64,000 bases of DNA from contig NZ_QMBP01000002.1 in assembly GCF_003289945.1 (NCBI RefSeq), positions 310,001 to 374,000 on the forward strand. The letters run 5' to 3'. Source of the stretch: Mesorhizobium hawassense. GTDB taxonomy: Bacteria > Pseudomonadota > Alphaproteobacteria > Rhizobiales > Rhizobiaceae. The position numbers and the translations under genes are program-made. Below the pieces are notes generated by a model, which saw only the letters and a program-made list of their open reading frames with translations, searched no databases and was not told the DNA's origin. Positions 54,025 through 63,407 of this stretch are shown in pieces. Position 1 is the first letter of the stretch; each line of letters begins with the position of its first letter.

Positions 54025-54061
54025 TTCGACCTTCTAGAATGCTGGGATTTTCGTTTCGTCG

Positions 54062-54559
54062 TTAGTTCACAAAGGTGTTGGCCACACGCGCGGATCGCAT
54101 CATGTAAGGAATCCAGATGATCGCGCCCCAGATCGTTCGCGAGATCGACCGGACCGTGTCCTTGTCGTAAGCGTCGGCCAGCGTCGGAAAGGTGTCGGGA
54201 AAGGTCAGATGCGCGGCCCACGGATCAAGGAGCAGATAGACCGGCGTAACCGCGGCCCAGATGATGTACCAGCCAGGAAACATCTCCGAGCGCCTGAACA
54301 TGAAGAGCAACAGCAGCGCCGGGGCCGTGAGGTTCAGGATGCCGCTGGCCACGAGCTCCGCGACAACCAGCACGATTTGCGAAGCACTCAAGGCGTGCCA
54401 GTTCTGCAGGATGCCGACATAGTCCGTGTCGTATAGCAGTATCAGCCCCACGATTGGCGTAAGCATCAGCCCGAGCATCGGCAGGACGAGCCATCCGCCA
54501 ATGCCCTCAGGCCCTTCGCGCGCCGGCAAGGCCGACGATTGCTGCGTCTCCGCCATCAC
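54062..54559 (-). CDS. DUF2569 membrane protein
   Basis: A 165-residue membrane protein. The N-terminal GIGGWLVLPMLGLMLTPI is the DUF2569 signature, followed by four hydrophobic spans. No function is known for the family. It starts at ATG 54559 (a double ATG) and sits between the alcohol dehydrogenase and the aldehyde dehydrogenase genes. Confidence 0.8.
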   Translation of the reverse strand: MMAETQQSSALPAREGPEGIGGWLVLPMLGLMLTPIVGLILLYDTDYVGILQNWHALSASQIVLVVAELVASGILNLTAPALLLLFMFRRSEMFPGWYIIWAAVTPVYLLLDPWAAHLTFPDTFPTLADAYDKDTVRSISRTIWGAIIWIPYMMRSARVANTFVN

Positions 54560-54603
54560 TCCTCTCTCTAAGCCTATCCGATGCCCCCCTATCGATCGCC
54601 CGC

Positions 54604-56001
54604 TCAGATCGCCTCACGCAGGTGGTATGATTTCGGCCGGGTCAGATTGTCGTAGCCGATGGCCGAGAGAGCGGCGCCCTTGCCGGTATCCTTGACGCCG
54701 GTCCAGACCAGCGCCGGGTCGAGATAGTCGCAGCGGTTCATGAACACCGTGCCGGTCTCCACACGATCGCCGATGGCGATCGCCCGCTCGCTATCGCGCG
54801 TCCAGATCGAGGCCGTCAGGCCGTAGGGGCTGTCGTTCATCAGCGCGATCGCCTCCTCGTCGTTGCGCACCTTCATGATGCCGACGATCGGGCCAAAGCT
54901 TTCCTCGCGCATGACGCTCATCTGGTGGTCGACCTCGGTCAGCACCTCCGGCGCCAGATAGGGCGAGCCCGCTCTGTCGTTCTCGACCTTCATGTGGATG
55001 TGGGCTTTGGCGCCCTTGCGCAGCGCCTCTGCCTTCTGCTCGCGGATCAGGTCGGCGAAGCGCGCCTGCGCCATCGGCCCCATCGTCGTCGCCTGCTCCA
55101 GCGGATTGCCGACGACATAGTTCCTGGTCTCGGCGGCAAAACCCTCGACGAACTCGTCATAGACCTTCTCATGCACATAGACGCGCTCGATGCCGCAGCA
55201 GCACTGCCCCGAATTGAAGAAGGCGCCGTCGACCAGATTGGCAACCGCGTGGTCCATCTTCGCGTCGGGCAGCACATAGGCCGGGTCCTTGCCGCCGAGC
55301 TCTAGGCCGAGCGTCATGAAGGTGCCGGCCGCGGCCTTCTCGATGGCGCGTCCGCCGCCGACCGACCCGGTGAAGTTGACATGGTCGATCTTGCCGGAGC
55401 CGAGCAGCTTTTCGGTCTGGCCGTGGTTCATGACCAGGTTCTGGAACAGGCCCTTGGGCAGGCCGGCCTTGTCGAAGGCTTGGCTGAAGCGCTCGCCGAC
55501 CAGCAGCGTCTGCGCCGCATGTTTGAGAATGACGGCGCTGCCCGCCATCAGCGCCGGCACGATTGTGTTGACCGCGGTGAGGTAGGGGTAGTTCCACGGC
55601 GCGATGACCATGACGACGCCGAGCGGCACCTTCTTCACATAGCGGCGGAAGCCGTCCTTCGGATTGGAGGCCGGCACCGGCTTCAGCGCGGCTTCAGCGA
55701 TCTCGACCATGTAATTCGTGCGTTCCTTGACGCCGCCGAACTCGCCGCCATAGCGCACCGGCCGGCCCATCTGCCAAGCGATCTCCGGCACGATTTCGTC
55801 GGTCATGGCGACCAGGGCTTCCAGCATCGCCAGCATGTATTTGCCGCGCTCGACGACCGGCGTCTCGGCCCATTTCTCCTGCGCCGCCCTGGCGCGCTCG
55901 ACCGCCGCGTTGATCGCATGGTCGGTCGCGACCGGCCGCTCGGCATAGATCGAGCCATCGATGGGGGATTTGAGTTTTACCGTTTCCAAAAGATGCTCCA
56001 T
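54604..56001 (-). CDS. NAD(P)-dependent aldehyde dehydrogenase
   Basis: A 465-residue ALDH: APWNYPYLTAVN (Asn), NFTGSVGGGRAI (cofactor), LGLELGGKDPAYVLPDA (Glu), FFNSGQCCCGIERVYVHE (Cys), tail GIEN-like GYDNLTRPKSYHL. It resembles the succinate-semialdehyde/gamma-aminobutyraldehyde group rather than the enzyme at 33350. Its ATG shares one base with the toxin stop codon (56001), so its expression may be coupled to the toxin gene. Confidence 0.93.
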   Translation of the reverse strand: MEHLLETVKLKSPIDGSIYAERPVATDHAINAAVERARAAQEKWAETPVVERGKYMLAMLEALVAMTDEIVPEIAWQMGRPVRYGGEFGGVKERTNYMVEIAEAALKPVPASNPKDGFRRYVKKVPLGVVMVIAPWNYPYLTAVNTIVPALMAGSAVILKHAAQTLLVGERFSQAFDKAGLPKGLFQNLVMNHGQTEKLLGSGKIDHVNFTGSVGGGRAIEKAAAGTFMTLGLELGGKDPAYVLPDAKMDHAVANLVDGAFFNSGQCCCGIERVYVHEKVYDEFVEGFAAETRNYVVGNPLEQATTMGPMAQARFADLIREQKAEALRKGAKAHIHMKVENDRAGSPYLAPEVLTEVDHQMSVMREESFGPIVGIMKVRNDEEAIALMNDSPYGLTASIWTRDSERAIAIGDRVETGTVFMNRCDYLDPALVWTGVKDTGKGAALSAIGYDNLTRPKSYHLREAI

Positions 56002-56420
56002 TAGCAGGCTAGTGTACGCAAATGGCCGTTGCGGCCGTAGCGAAGGATGGGCTCGTCTCGCGTCACAAGAACCATGTCCAAGACTCTTGCGGTGGAAATC
56101 AGTATTCGATCCATGGGATCGCCATGAGGCGACCCGGGCAAGTTGGAAGACGCAATCAGAATGGCCGGCGAAATCGCGCTGAGCTTTGCCGACATGCGCT
56201 CAATGAATCGCTCTACGAAATCGAGCGGCGCTATGGGCAAGTTGAGCCGGCCTTTGGCTACGCCGATGCCGATCTCCCATGCTGACATTGGCGAAAGGTA
56301 GAGACGGCCGTCATAGGCCGCTTCCGAAATGTCCTGACTTGCCTGAGGATCGATTTTACTGTCGTTGGCAATGAAGATCATCGCGCACGTGTCCAGGAGC
56401 AGGCTCGGCTCTTCACTCAT
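56001..56420 (-). CDS. vapC: PIN-domain toxin of a type II toxin-antitoxin pair
   Basis: A 139-residue PIN protein: SLLLDTCAMIFIAND (first acidic), LYLSPMSAWEIGIGVAKG (Glu), GDPMDRILISTARVLDM (Asp pair), LVTRDEPILRY. This is the VapC-like Mg-dependent RNase pattern with all acidic residues. It overlaps the upstream gene by four bases and the downstream aldehyde dehydrogenase by one. Confidence 0.85.
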   Translation of the reverse strand: MSEEPSLLLDTCAMIFIANDSKIDPQASQDISEAAYDGRLYLSPMSAWEIGIGVAKGRLNLPIAPLDFVERFIERMSAKLSAISPAILIASSNLPGSPHGDPMDRILISTARVLDMVLVTRDEPILRYGRNGHLRTLAC

Positions 56421-56848
56421 TTGCGCACCACATGTTTGCCATGGTGCGCCTGAGTTTCACCGCCCAGATATCCCTGGTCCCAGGGCTCATCATCGAAAGG
56501 TTTGGTGGCGTCAAATCCGGCCTCGATCGTTATCAAGCCCTTCATGAAACCGAAACCGGGGTGACGGCGCTCACGAACCGCAGGTGCGCCGTCGCCGGGT
56601 GCCAGCTTGCGAACGCGGCGAAAGACAAGCTTGCCGCTGCCTACGTTGACGGATTCGGTTTCGAACCCAGCCTCAAGCCACTCCCTGGTCATTGGATTGT
56701 TGCTCGGATTGTTGCTCCACCACGCGGGGTATTGCTTCGATGCGGGCAACGGCAGGCTAAGCACAGTCTCGATCTCGTCGAATGACATAGGCACACGGTC
56801 CGCATTCTGGGCGACCAGAAATTCCTTCAGCGGCGCATATTTGGACAT
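56417..56848 (-). CDS. Probable antitoxin (DUF7662-like)
   Basis: A 143-residue protein: SKYAPLKEFL at the N terminus, MSFDEIETVLSLPLPASKQYPAWWSNN in the middle, REWLEAGFETESVNV. This resembles a small DUF7662-type domain often found next to toxins or restriction genes. It directly precedes and overlaps the PIN gene, the usual antitoxin position. Antitoxin function is inferred from position. Confidence 0.6.
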   Translation of the reverse strand: MSKYAPLKEFLVAQNADRVPMSFDEIETVLSLPLPASKQYPAWWSNNPSNNPMTREWLEAGFETESVNVGSGKLVFRRVRKLAPGDGAPAVRERRHPGFGFMKGLITIEAGFDATKPFDDEPWDQGYLGGETQAHHGKHVVRK

Positions 56849-56937
56849 CGCGAATTCCTCAATGTAACAAACTGTAGTTTACAGCCTTTATATGGGCCGA
56901 ATTAACCACACTGTCAACATTAAAGCTGCATAAAGCT

Positions 56938-58308
56938 TCAGTACCGTTCAAAACCCCGGTGCAGTTCCCAATCCGTGATGCGGCGGTCGTATTCGAACTG
57001 CTCCCAGCGGGCGGTGTGCACGTAGTGCTCGACGACGTCGTCGCCGAAGGCCTGCTTTAGCATCTTCGACTTGGCGAGCGTCTCGGTCGCGTCGCGCAGC
57101 GTCTTCGGGATCTCGGGCAGGCGCGAGGCCTGATAGGCGTCGCCGACGAAGGGCTTCTGCAACTCCAGCTTCTCGTCGATACCGGCGAGGCCCGACGCGA
57201 TCAGCGCCGCGAAGGCCAGATAAGGGTTGAGGTCGGCGCCACCGATGCGGCACTCCATGCGGATGCCCTTGGTGCCTTCGCCGCAAAGCCGGAAGCCGGC
57301 GGTGCGGTTGTCCTCGCTCCACATGATCTTGGTCGGCGCGAACGTGCCGGCCTGGAAGCGCTTGTAGGAGTTGATGTAGGGCGCCAGGAACCAGGTGAAC
57401 TCCTTGGCGTATTTGAGCTGGCCCGCCGCCCATTGCTGGCCGAGCGTGGAGAGTGTCCATTCAGCCTTCTTGTCGAAGAACAGCGGCGTCTTGCCGTCGG
57501 CGCTCCACAGCGAATTGTGGATATGGCTGGAATTGCCGGCGAGGCCGTAATTGTACTTGGCCATGAAGGAGATGGCCTTGCCTTCGGAGTCGGCGATTTC
57601 CTTGGCGCCGTTCTTCAGGATGACGTGGCGGTCGGCCATGTCGAGCGCCTCGGCGTAGCGCACGTTGATTTCTTCCTGGCCGGGACCCCACTCGCCCTTG
57701 GAATTCTCGATCGGGATGCCGGCGGCTTCCATCTCGTTGCGGAGCCTGCGCATGACGCCTTCTTCCTTCGAGGTGATGCCGATCTGGTAGTCGCCGATAT
57801 AGGGCGAAGCGGAATCGAGTCCCTGCCAGTGTTTCTTGCGGGCGGAATCGTAGGTTTCGCTGAACAGATAGAATTCGAGCTCGGAAGCGAAATAGCCGAT
57901 ATAGCCGCGCTCCTGCAGACGCTTGACCTGCTTCTTCAGGATGGCGCGCGGCGAATGCGCGAGGTCGTCATGCGTGTGATGGTCGAGCACGTCGCAGATG
58001 ACCAGCGCCGTCTTTTCCAGCCACGGAATGCGCCGCAGAGTCGAAAGGTCCGGCTTCATGACGAAGTCGCCATAGCCCTTCGACCAGCTCGCCGCCTTGT
58101 AGCCCGGCACCGGCTCCATATCGATGTCGCAGGCCAGCAGATAATTGCAGCCATGCGTCTCGCCATGCGCGGAATCGACGAAATACTGAGCCAGGAAGCG
58201 TTTTCCCGAGAGCCGACCCTGCATGTCGACGATACAGGCCAGCACCGTGTCGATCTCGCCATTCGAGACCGCCTTCTTCAACTGATCGAACGAGAAATTC
58301 CCGGCCAT
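56938..58308 (-). CDS. Glutamine-synthetase-family gamma-glutamylation enzyme
   Basis: A 456-residue GS-fold protein starting at ATG 58308 (MAGNFSFDQLKKAV); the frame is open for 165 codons upstream but that part is a shadow. Catalytic motifs: LEFYLF, EWGPGQEEINVRYAEAL, GNSSHIHNSLW, IMWSEDNRTAGFRL, RMECRIGGADLNPYLAFAALI. It differs from GlnA (no Tyr adenylylation loop seen, shorter). In the PuuA, IpuC and GlnA4-like group such enzymes join glutamate to an amine. The flanking permeases and amidohydrolase support a catabolic role. Confidence 0.85.
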   Translation of the reverse strand: MAGNFSFDQLKKAVSNGEIDTVLACIVDMQGRLSGKRFLAQYFVDSAHGETHGCNYLLACDIDMEPVPGYKAASWSKGYGDFVMKPDLSTLRRIPWLEKTALVICDVLDHHTHDDLAHSPRAILKKQVKRLQERGYIGYFASELEFYLFSETYDSARKKHWQGLDSASPYIGDYQIGITSKEEGVMRRLRNEMEAAGIPIENSKGEWGPGQEEINVRYAEALDMADRHVILKNGAKEIADSEGKAISFMAKYNYGLAGNSSHIHNSLWSADGKTPLFFDKKAEWTLSTLGQQWAAGQLKYAKEFTWFLAPYINSYKRFQAGTFAPTKIMWSEDNRTAGFRLCGEGTKGIRMECRIGGADLNPYLAFAALIASGLAGIDEKLELQKPFVGDAYQASRLPEIPKTLRDATETLAKSKMLKQAFGDDVVEHYVHTARWEQFEYDRRITDWELHRGFERY

Positions 58309-58394
58309 TCCTTTGGCGCTCCAACACTTGTCGATTGAAAGGGAGAAACGAAACCCTGGCCGGCATGACGCCGGCCAGGGCGATGATGGTCGAG

Positions 58395-59951
58395 TCAGTG
58401 GCCGGTTTCGCCCACTGCCTGCTCCGCTGCCTGGATGGCTGCCTGGCGCGCCGCGATGATGTCGCCGAGCGGTGGGCCCTGGAAGCGGTTGCGCTCGAAA
58501 GCGAACCAGACGATCGCCGTCAGGATGAAGAAGCCGACGGTGATGTAGAGCGCCCAGTCGTTCGGCGGCTGGATGCCGATGACGAAGATCAGGATCATCG
58601 ACACGATCGAAAGGAAGGCGAACAGCATGAAGATGCCGCGGCCCATGTTCCACGGACCCATCTTGTCCCACTTCGGCGTTCCCCAGGCCATCATGCCGAG
58701 CACGATCGGCACGGTGAAGGAGAGGAACAGGAAGATGACGGTGCAGGACACCACGATCGTATAGGCCGAGGTGCCGGCGACCGAAACCACCGACGAACCC
58801 CACACGAACAGCACCGACAGGATCGACGCCGTCCAGATCGCCGCCACCGGCGTGCGGTAGGTCGGGCTGACCTTGGCGAGCGCCGAGGAACCTGGCAGGC
58901 CGCCGTCGCGCGAGAAGGCGAAGATCATGCGCGATGCCGAGGTGACCGTGGCGAGGCCGCAGAGCAGTTGCGACACAAACACCACCAGATACACGAACTC
59001 CTTGATGCCGGACGGGACACGCTGGTCGAAGGCCCAGAAGAATACATTCCAGCCCTGCTTGGCGGCGTCGTCCATGTTCGGGATCATCACGACGAAAGCG
59101 GCCAGGAATAGATAGCCGAACAGCGCCGACCAGATGACCGACATCACCATCGCGCGCGGCACCGAAGAGGCCGCTTTTATGGTTTCCTCCGAAGTATGCG
59201 CCGAGGCGTCATAGCCTGTAATCGTGTAGATCGGCAGCAGCAGCCCGAGCGCGAACACCCAGGCGTTCGACACTTGCGGCCACACGCCGCCGCCGGGGTC
59301 GCCGGAGTAGTTGTGGAAGGTGAAGAGGCGGCCGAAATCCCAGGTCTGAGCGCAGAGCAGGCAGACCACGGCGATCAGGATCGAGCCGAAGAAGATCAGA
59401 TAGCCCGAGAAGTCGGTGAGCTTGGCCGTCAGCTTGATGCCGAGATGGTTGATCAGCGCCTGCGCACCGGTGATGATGACCAGGAAGATCATCTGGTTGG
59501 TCAACGAACCGTCGATCCCCAGAGCCGGGCCGAAGGCCCCGATGAAGAAGGTCCAGGTGCCGACATTGATGGCGCCGAGCACGGTGATCAGGCCGAGCAG
59601 ATTGAGCCAGGCCGTGACCCAGCCAGTGCCGCGATTGCCGAGGATCGAGCCCCAGTGGTAGAGGCCGCCGGCCGTCGGATAGGCCGAGCTGATCTGCGAC
59701 ATGGCGACGGCGAAGGTGAGCGACACGAAGCAGCCGACCAGCCAGCCGATGCCGATGCCGATGCCGCCTGCGCCCGACGTCGCCTGGGCCAGCGAATTGA
59801 TGCCGCCCGACAGGATGCAGATGATCGAGAAGGAAACCGCGAAATTCGAAAAGCGGCTGAGCCGCCGCTCCAATTCCTGGGCGTAGCCCATGCTGTGGAG
59901 GTGTTTTACGTCCTCCGCCTTGTCTGAGTCTGTATAACCCGGTGTCGTCAT
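58395..59951 (-). CDS. APC-family amino acid/amine permease 1
   Basis: A 518-residue permease with about twelve spans. It starts MTTPGYTDSDKAEDVKHL. SFSIICILSGGINSLAQA is span 1 and TGYDASAHTSEETIKAASSVP the conserved loop of amino acid/GABA permeases (AAT/ACT branch). It is about half-identical by eye to permease 2 and lies 90 bp upstream of the next gene boundary. Confidence 0.9.
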   Translation of the reverse strand: MTTPGYTDSDKAEDVKHLHSMGYAQELERRLSRFSNFAVSFSIICILSGGINSLAQATSGAGGIGIGIGWLVGCFVSLTFAVAMSQISSAYPTAGGLYHWGSILGNRGTGWVTAWLNLLGLITVLGAINVGTWTFFIGAFGPALGIDGSLTNQMIFLVIITGAQALINHLGIKLTAKLTDFSGYLIFFGSILIAVVCLLCAQTWDFGRLFTFHNYSGDPGGGVWPQVSNAWVFALGLLLPIYTITGYDASAHTSEETIKAASSVPRAMVMSVIWSALFGYLFLAAFVVMIPNMDDAAKQGWNVFFWAFDQRVPSGIKEFVYLVVFVSQLLCGLATVTSASRMIFAFSRDGGLPGSSALAKVSPTYRTPVAAIWTASILSVLFVWGSSVVSVAGTSAYTIVVSCTVIFLFLSFTVPIVLGMMAWGTPKWDKMGPWNMGRGIFMLFAFLSIVSMILIFVIGIQPPNDWALYITVGFFILTAIVWFAFERNRFQGPPLGDIIAARQAAIQAAEQAVGETGH

Positions 59952-60040
59952 GTCGGTATTCCCCTATGGTTCTTGGCTGGCGGGTCCTGCATATCGATGC
60001 CCGATCGACCTGAGCCGATCGGGCGATATTGCGTTTGCCG

Positions 60041-61582
60041 TTAGCCTGCTGTCTGGCCGACGGCTTTTTCCGCGGCTGCGATCTCCGCGGCGCGACGGGC
60101 AATGTCCGCGCCGATCGGCGGACCCTTGAAGCGGCGCGATTCGAGACCGAACCACAGCACCACGAGCAGTATGATCAGCCCAATGGCGTAGTTGATCAGG
60201 ATGTCGAAGGGTGGCTGGATGCCGGCGTACATCAGCACCAAGACACCAAGCACGGTGATGATGGCGAAAGGCTTTGACCAGACGCCGAGGCGGAACGGAC
60301 CGAACTCGGTCCAGGTCTTGCCTTCCGCAAGAAGTCCGGCTGCGATCGGCATGGCGTAGGAGACATAGAGGAAGAGAGCGCAGCCGGCTGCGAGCGCCGC
60401 GAAAGCCGGCGAATAGAGCGTGGCGGCAATCGCCAGCACGACGCCCAGCCAGATGGCCGGGACCGGCGTGCGCCAGGTCGGCGAAACCTGCTTCCACACC
60501 GACGACCCCGGCAGGCCGCCGTCACGCGAGAAAGCGAAGATCATGCGCGAGGTCGACGTGAGCCCGGCGAGCGCGCACAGATAGTTCGACAGCACGATGG
60601 CGATGCCGAGCAGGGCTTTGAGCCAGGTCGGCGCCGGCAGGTTGTTGAACAGGTTGAACCAGGCATTGCCGCCGTCCTTGGCGGTTGCCACCAGATCGGG
60701 GCTCGCCAGCACGAAGGACACCGCCATGACGAAGCCGAAGATGAGCGACCACAGCACCGCGTGGATCATGCCTCTCGGCACCGCGACGCGGGCGTTGTGC
60801 GTTTCCTCGGCGGTGTGGGCCGAAGCGTCGAACCCGGTGATCGTATAAAGCGGATAGAGAAGGCCAATGAGGAAGGCCACGAGCGCCGTGCGGGCCGTCG
60901 GAACATAGCCACCACCCAGATCGCCGGTCGTGTTGACGAAGGTGGTCAACCGCGACAGCTCGAAGCCATGCGCGCCCCAGATCAGGAAGGTCAGCGTCAG
61001 CACGACCGCGACAACGAGGATCAGATAACCGGAGAAGTCGGTCAACATCGTCGTCGTCTTGATGCCGAGGTGATTGAACAGCCCTTGGGTGACGGTGATG
61101 ATGACGACTGCCGTCGTCTGCTGCCAGAAGCCCCAGGTCGAGGTGTCCCAGCCGAAGATCGGTCCGGCGACGAGACCCTGGAAGAGCAGGTAAACGCCGA
61201 CGTTGACCGAAGCGACGACGAAGATCAGGCCGAGCAGGTTGATCCAGGCCGTTGCCCAGCCCCAGCCGCGCCCACCGAGAATCGAGGACCAGTGATAGAG
61301 GCCTCCGGCGGTGGGATAGGCCGAGCCGATCTGGCCGAGCGAAGCGGCGACCACAAGAGCGAAGACACCGCCGATGATCCAGCCGACAGTGGCCTCGAAA
61401 CCGCTGCCGGTGCCCATGGCCAGCGGGAACGACGTGATGCCGCCGGCCAGGATGCAGATGATCGAGAAGGAAATGGCAAAGTTGGAGAAGCCGCTCATGC
61501 GGCGCGCCAATTCCTGGGCGTAACCCATGCTGTGAAGGATCTTTACGTCCTCCGATTTGTCGCTGTGATCCGGTGTAGCCAT
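60041..61582 (-). CDS. APC-family amino acid/amine permease 2
   Basis: A 513-residue paralogue of permease 1: both share HSMGYAQEL, SFSIICIL, GGI, SAYPTAGGLYHW and TGFDASAHTAEETHNARV-like loops. The pair arose by tandem duplication. Probably both carry amines, amino acids or gamma-glutamyl compounds of one pathway. Confidence 0.9.
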   Translation of the reverse strand: MATPDHSDKSEDVKILHSMGYAQELARRMSGFSNFAISFSIICILAGGITSFPLAMGTGSGFEATVGWIIGGVFALVVAASLGQIGSAYPTAGGLYHWSSILGGRGWGWATAWINLLGLIFVVASVNVGVYLLFQGLVAGPIFGWDTSTWGFWQQTTAVVIITVTQGLFNHLGIKTTTMLTDFSGYLILVVAVVLTLTFLIWGAHGFELSRLTTFVNTTGDLGGGYVPTARTALVAFLIGLLYPLYTITGFDASAHTAEETHNARVAVPRGMIHAVLWSLIFGFVMAVSFVLASPDLVATAKDGGNAWFNLFNNLPAPTWLKALLGIAIVLSNYLCALAGLTSTSRMIFAFSRDGGLPGSSVWKQVSPTWRTPVPAIWLGVVLAIAATLYSPAFAALAAGCALFLYVSYAMPIAAGLLAEGKTWTEFGPFRLGVWSKPFAIITVLGVLVLMYAGIQPPFDILINYAIGLIILLVVLWFGLESRRFKGPPIGADIARRAAEIAAAEKAVGQTAG

Positions 61583-61602
61583 CTGGAAGTCCCCTTATTT
61601 TC

Positions 61603-62421
61603 TTAGCTGGCCGATTGTGCTGACTTTCCCATTGCGCTTTGTCGGGAGCCCCTGGCCTCCTCGGGCTCCAGATTGGAAAAAATGCCGGTGAGCATATCCG
61701 CCCATTTCCGCTGCCCGGTCTCGCCGGCGATTTCATCGTTGCGGATTTCGATCATCGCGCAGGCAAGGCCGCGCGAGCGCGCGTGCCGCTCGAGCGTGAA
61801 ATAGACGCGGTCGGCCGGCGAATAGGGTTCGTTGACGCCGACGGTGACACCGGCAAGCCGCTGCAGCGCCGATATCAGCGGCGCCGCCAGGCGTCGGTCG
61901 TCATCATGGATGATGCCGATATGCCAGGGCCGGCTCTTGCCTTTGTAGACCGGCGTAAAGGAGTGAACCGAGACCAACCGCGTCTCCTGTCCACGCGCCA
62001 GCCGCCCGTCGATGATCCGCGCGATCGTGTCGTGGAAGGGACGCCAGGACAGATCGACCCGCGCGGCGCGCTGCTTCTCGGAAAGGCCGGCATTGCCGGG
62101 AATGACGGTCGCCTCGCTGACCGGCGGCACCAGGTCCGGCGCGTCGAGCGGCCGGTTGCAGTCGATGACCAGCCGCGAGACGCGGGTTTCGACCAGAGGA
62201 GCGTCCAATGCCTCGGCCATGCGGCTGGCGACGGGAAGCGCGCCCGGATCCCAGGCGATGTGACGGGAAAGGTCTTCGGCCGGCAGCCCGAGCGTGCCGA
62301 ATTCGGCCGGCAGGAAGTTCGAAGCGTGGTCGCAGGTGAAGACGAAGGGGCTCGAGCCGCCAGGGTTGCTCACCCTTACGGTCTCCGACGGTGCAAGGCT
62401 GGCGGGCCGTGCTTTCTCCAT
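61603..62421 (-). CDS. N-formylglutamate amidohydrolase-like hydrolase 2
   Basis: A 272-residue protein of the COG3931 branch of the FGase family: FVFTCDHASNFLPAEFG, ARVDLSWRPFHDTIARIID, VSVHSFTPVYKGKSRPWHIGI, GLACAMIEIRNDEI. It has the metal residues (Asp-His, Ser-x-His). Different branch from the protein at 19262. It probably hydrolyses an N-acyl or gamma-glutamyl bond of a pathway intermediate. Divergent from the RpiR gene. Confidence 0.85.
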   Translation of the reverse strand: MEKARPASLAPSETVRVSNPGGSSPFVFTCDHASNFLPAEFGTLGLPAEDLSRHIAWDPGALPVASRMAEALDAPLVETRVSRLVIDCNRPLDAPDLVPPVSEATVIPGNAGLSEKQRAARVDLSWRPFHDTIARIIDGRLARGQETRLVSVHSFTPVYKGKSRPWHIGIIHDDDRRLAAPLISALQRLAGVTVGVNEPYSPADRVYFTLERHARSRGLACAMIEIRNDEIAGETGQRKWADMLTGIFSNLEPEEARGSRQSAMGKSAQSAS

Positions 62422-62567
62422 ACTGCCGTCCCCTGGGGAGCGCTGTATCTTATGTTACGTATTTTGCCTCATTGCGTCCCGGTGAATGATTTCATACAGT
62501 TTAAACGGCTTTGTCAAACGCGAATTCCGCAAAACGGCGGCGACGGGTCGACAGGCGGGGGAAAACC

Positions 62568-63392
62568 ATGATTTCCAGCATTGCCGAACTGATCTCGGAC
62601 CGCATCGGCACGATGCCGGCCGGCGAGCGCCGCGCCGCCCAGACGCTGATCGCCAACTATCCGCTGACCGGGCTGAAGACCGTCGCCGAGTTTTCGACCG
62701 CGGCCGGCGTGTCCTCGCCGACGATCCTGCGCTTCGTCGCCAGGCTCGGCTTCCAGAACTATCCCGAATTCCAGTCCGCGCTGCAGGACGAGTTGGCGGC
62801 GCAGTTGCAGTCGCCGGCCTCGCGCACGCTCGATCCGAGCTCGACCGGCGGCGCCGCCTCGCCGATGCTGGAGGCGACGCTCGACAATATGCGCGAGACG
62901 TTCCGGCACCTCACCGACAAGCAGCTCGCCGACATCGCCGCAAGGCTTGCCGAGCGGCGCGGCAAGACCTTCCTGATCGGCGGCCGCTTCACCGATCCGC
63001 TGGCGCGTTACATGGCCGCCCATCTCGCCATCATCCAGCCGGATGTCTACCACCTCGCCGGCCAGGAGAGCATCTGGCGCGACCGGCTGATCGACATGGG
63101 CAAGCGCGACGTGCTGGTGATCTTCGACATCCGCCGTTACCAGGAAAGTCTCGTCCGCTTCGCCGAGAAGGCGCATCAGCGCGGCGTGCAGATCATTCTG
63201 TTCACCGACCAGTGGCTGTCGCCGATCGCCCGCTTTGCCCGCCATGTGATTGCCGGGCGCACCGCCGTGCCTTCGGCATGGGATTCCTCCGCCGCGCTCT
63301 TCGTCGTCGCCGAAACGCTGATCGGCGCCGTAACCCGGCAACTGGAAGCCGCCGGCGCCAAGCGTATCCGCGATTTGGAGAGCCTGCGCTAG
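62568..63392 (+). CDS. MurR/RpiR-family transcriptional regulator
   Basis: A 274-residue regulator from ATG 62568 (MISSIAELISDRIG) with GGGGGAAAACC upstream; the frame is open to an ATG at 62511. The N-terminal HTH_6 domain (TVAEFSTAAGVSSPTILRFVARLGF) at about residues 40-65, then a SIS domain (about 125-260; FLIGGRFTDPLARYMAAHLA). It is divergent from the amidohydrolase-permease-GS run and likely controls it in response to a phosphorylated or acidic ligand. The 146-bp gap is AT-rich but I see no clean palindrome. Confidence 0.9.
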   Translation: MISSIAELISDRIGTMPAGERRAAQTLIANYPLTGLKTVAEFSTAAGVSSPTILRFVARLGFQNYPEFQSALQDELAAQLQSPASRTLDPSSTGGAASPMLEATLDNMRETFRHLTDKQLADIAARLAERRGKTFLIGGRFTDPLARYMAAHLAIIQPDVYHLAGQESIWRDRLIDMGKRDVLVIFDIRRYQESLVRFAEKAHQRGVQIILFTDQWLSPIARFARHVIAGRTAVPSAWDSSAALFVVAETLIGAVTRQLEAAGAKRIRDLESLR

Positions 63393-63407
63393 ACTCTTTG
63401 TCTTGAC

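Noticed and set aside
58309..58803. N-terminal extension of the glutamine-synthetase-like gene
   Set aside because: The extra 165 codons are antisense or out-of-frame reading of the upstream permease gene end; family similarity starts at ATG 58308.
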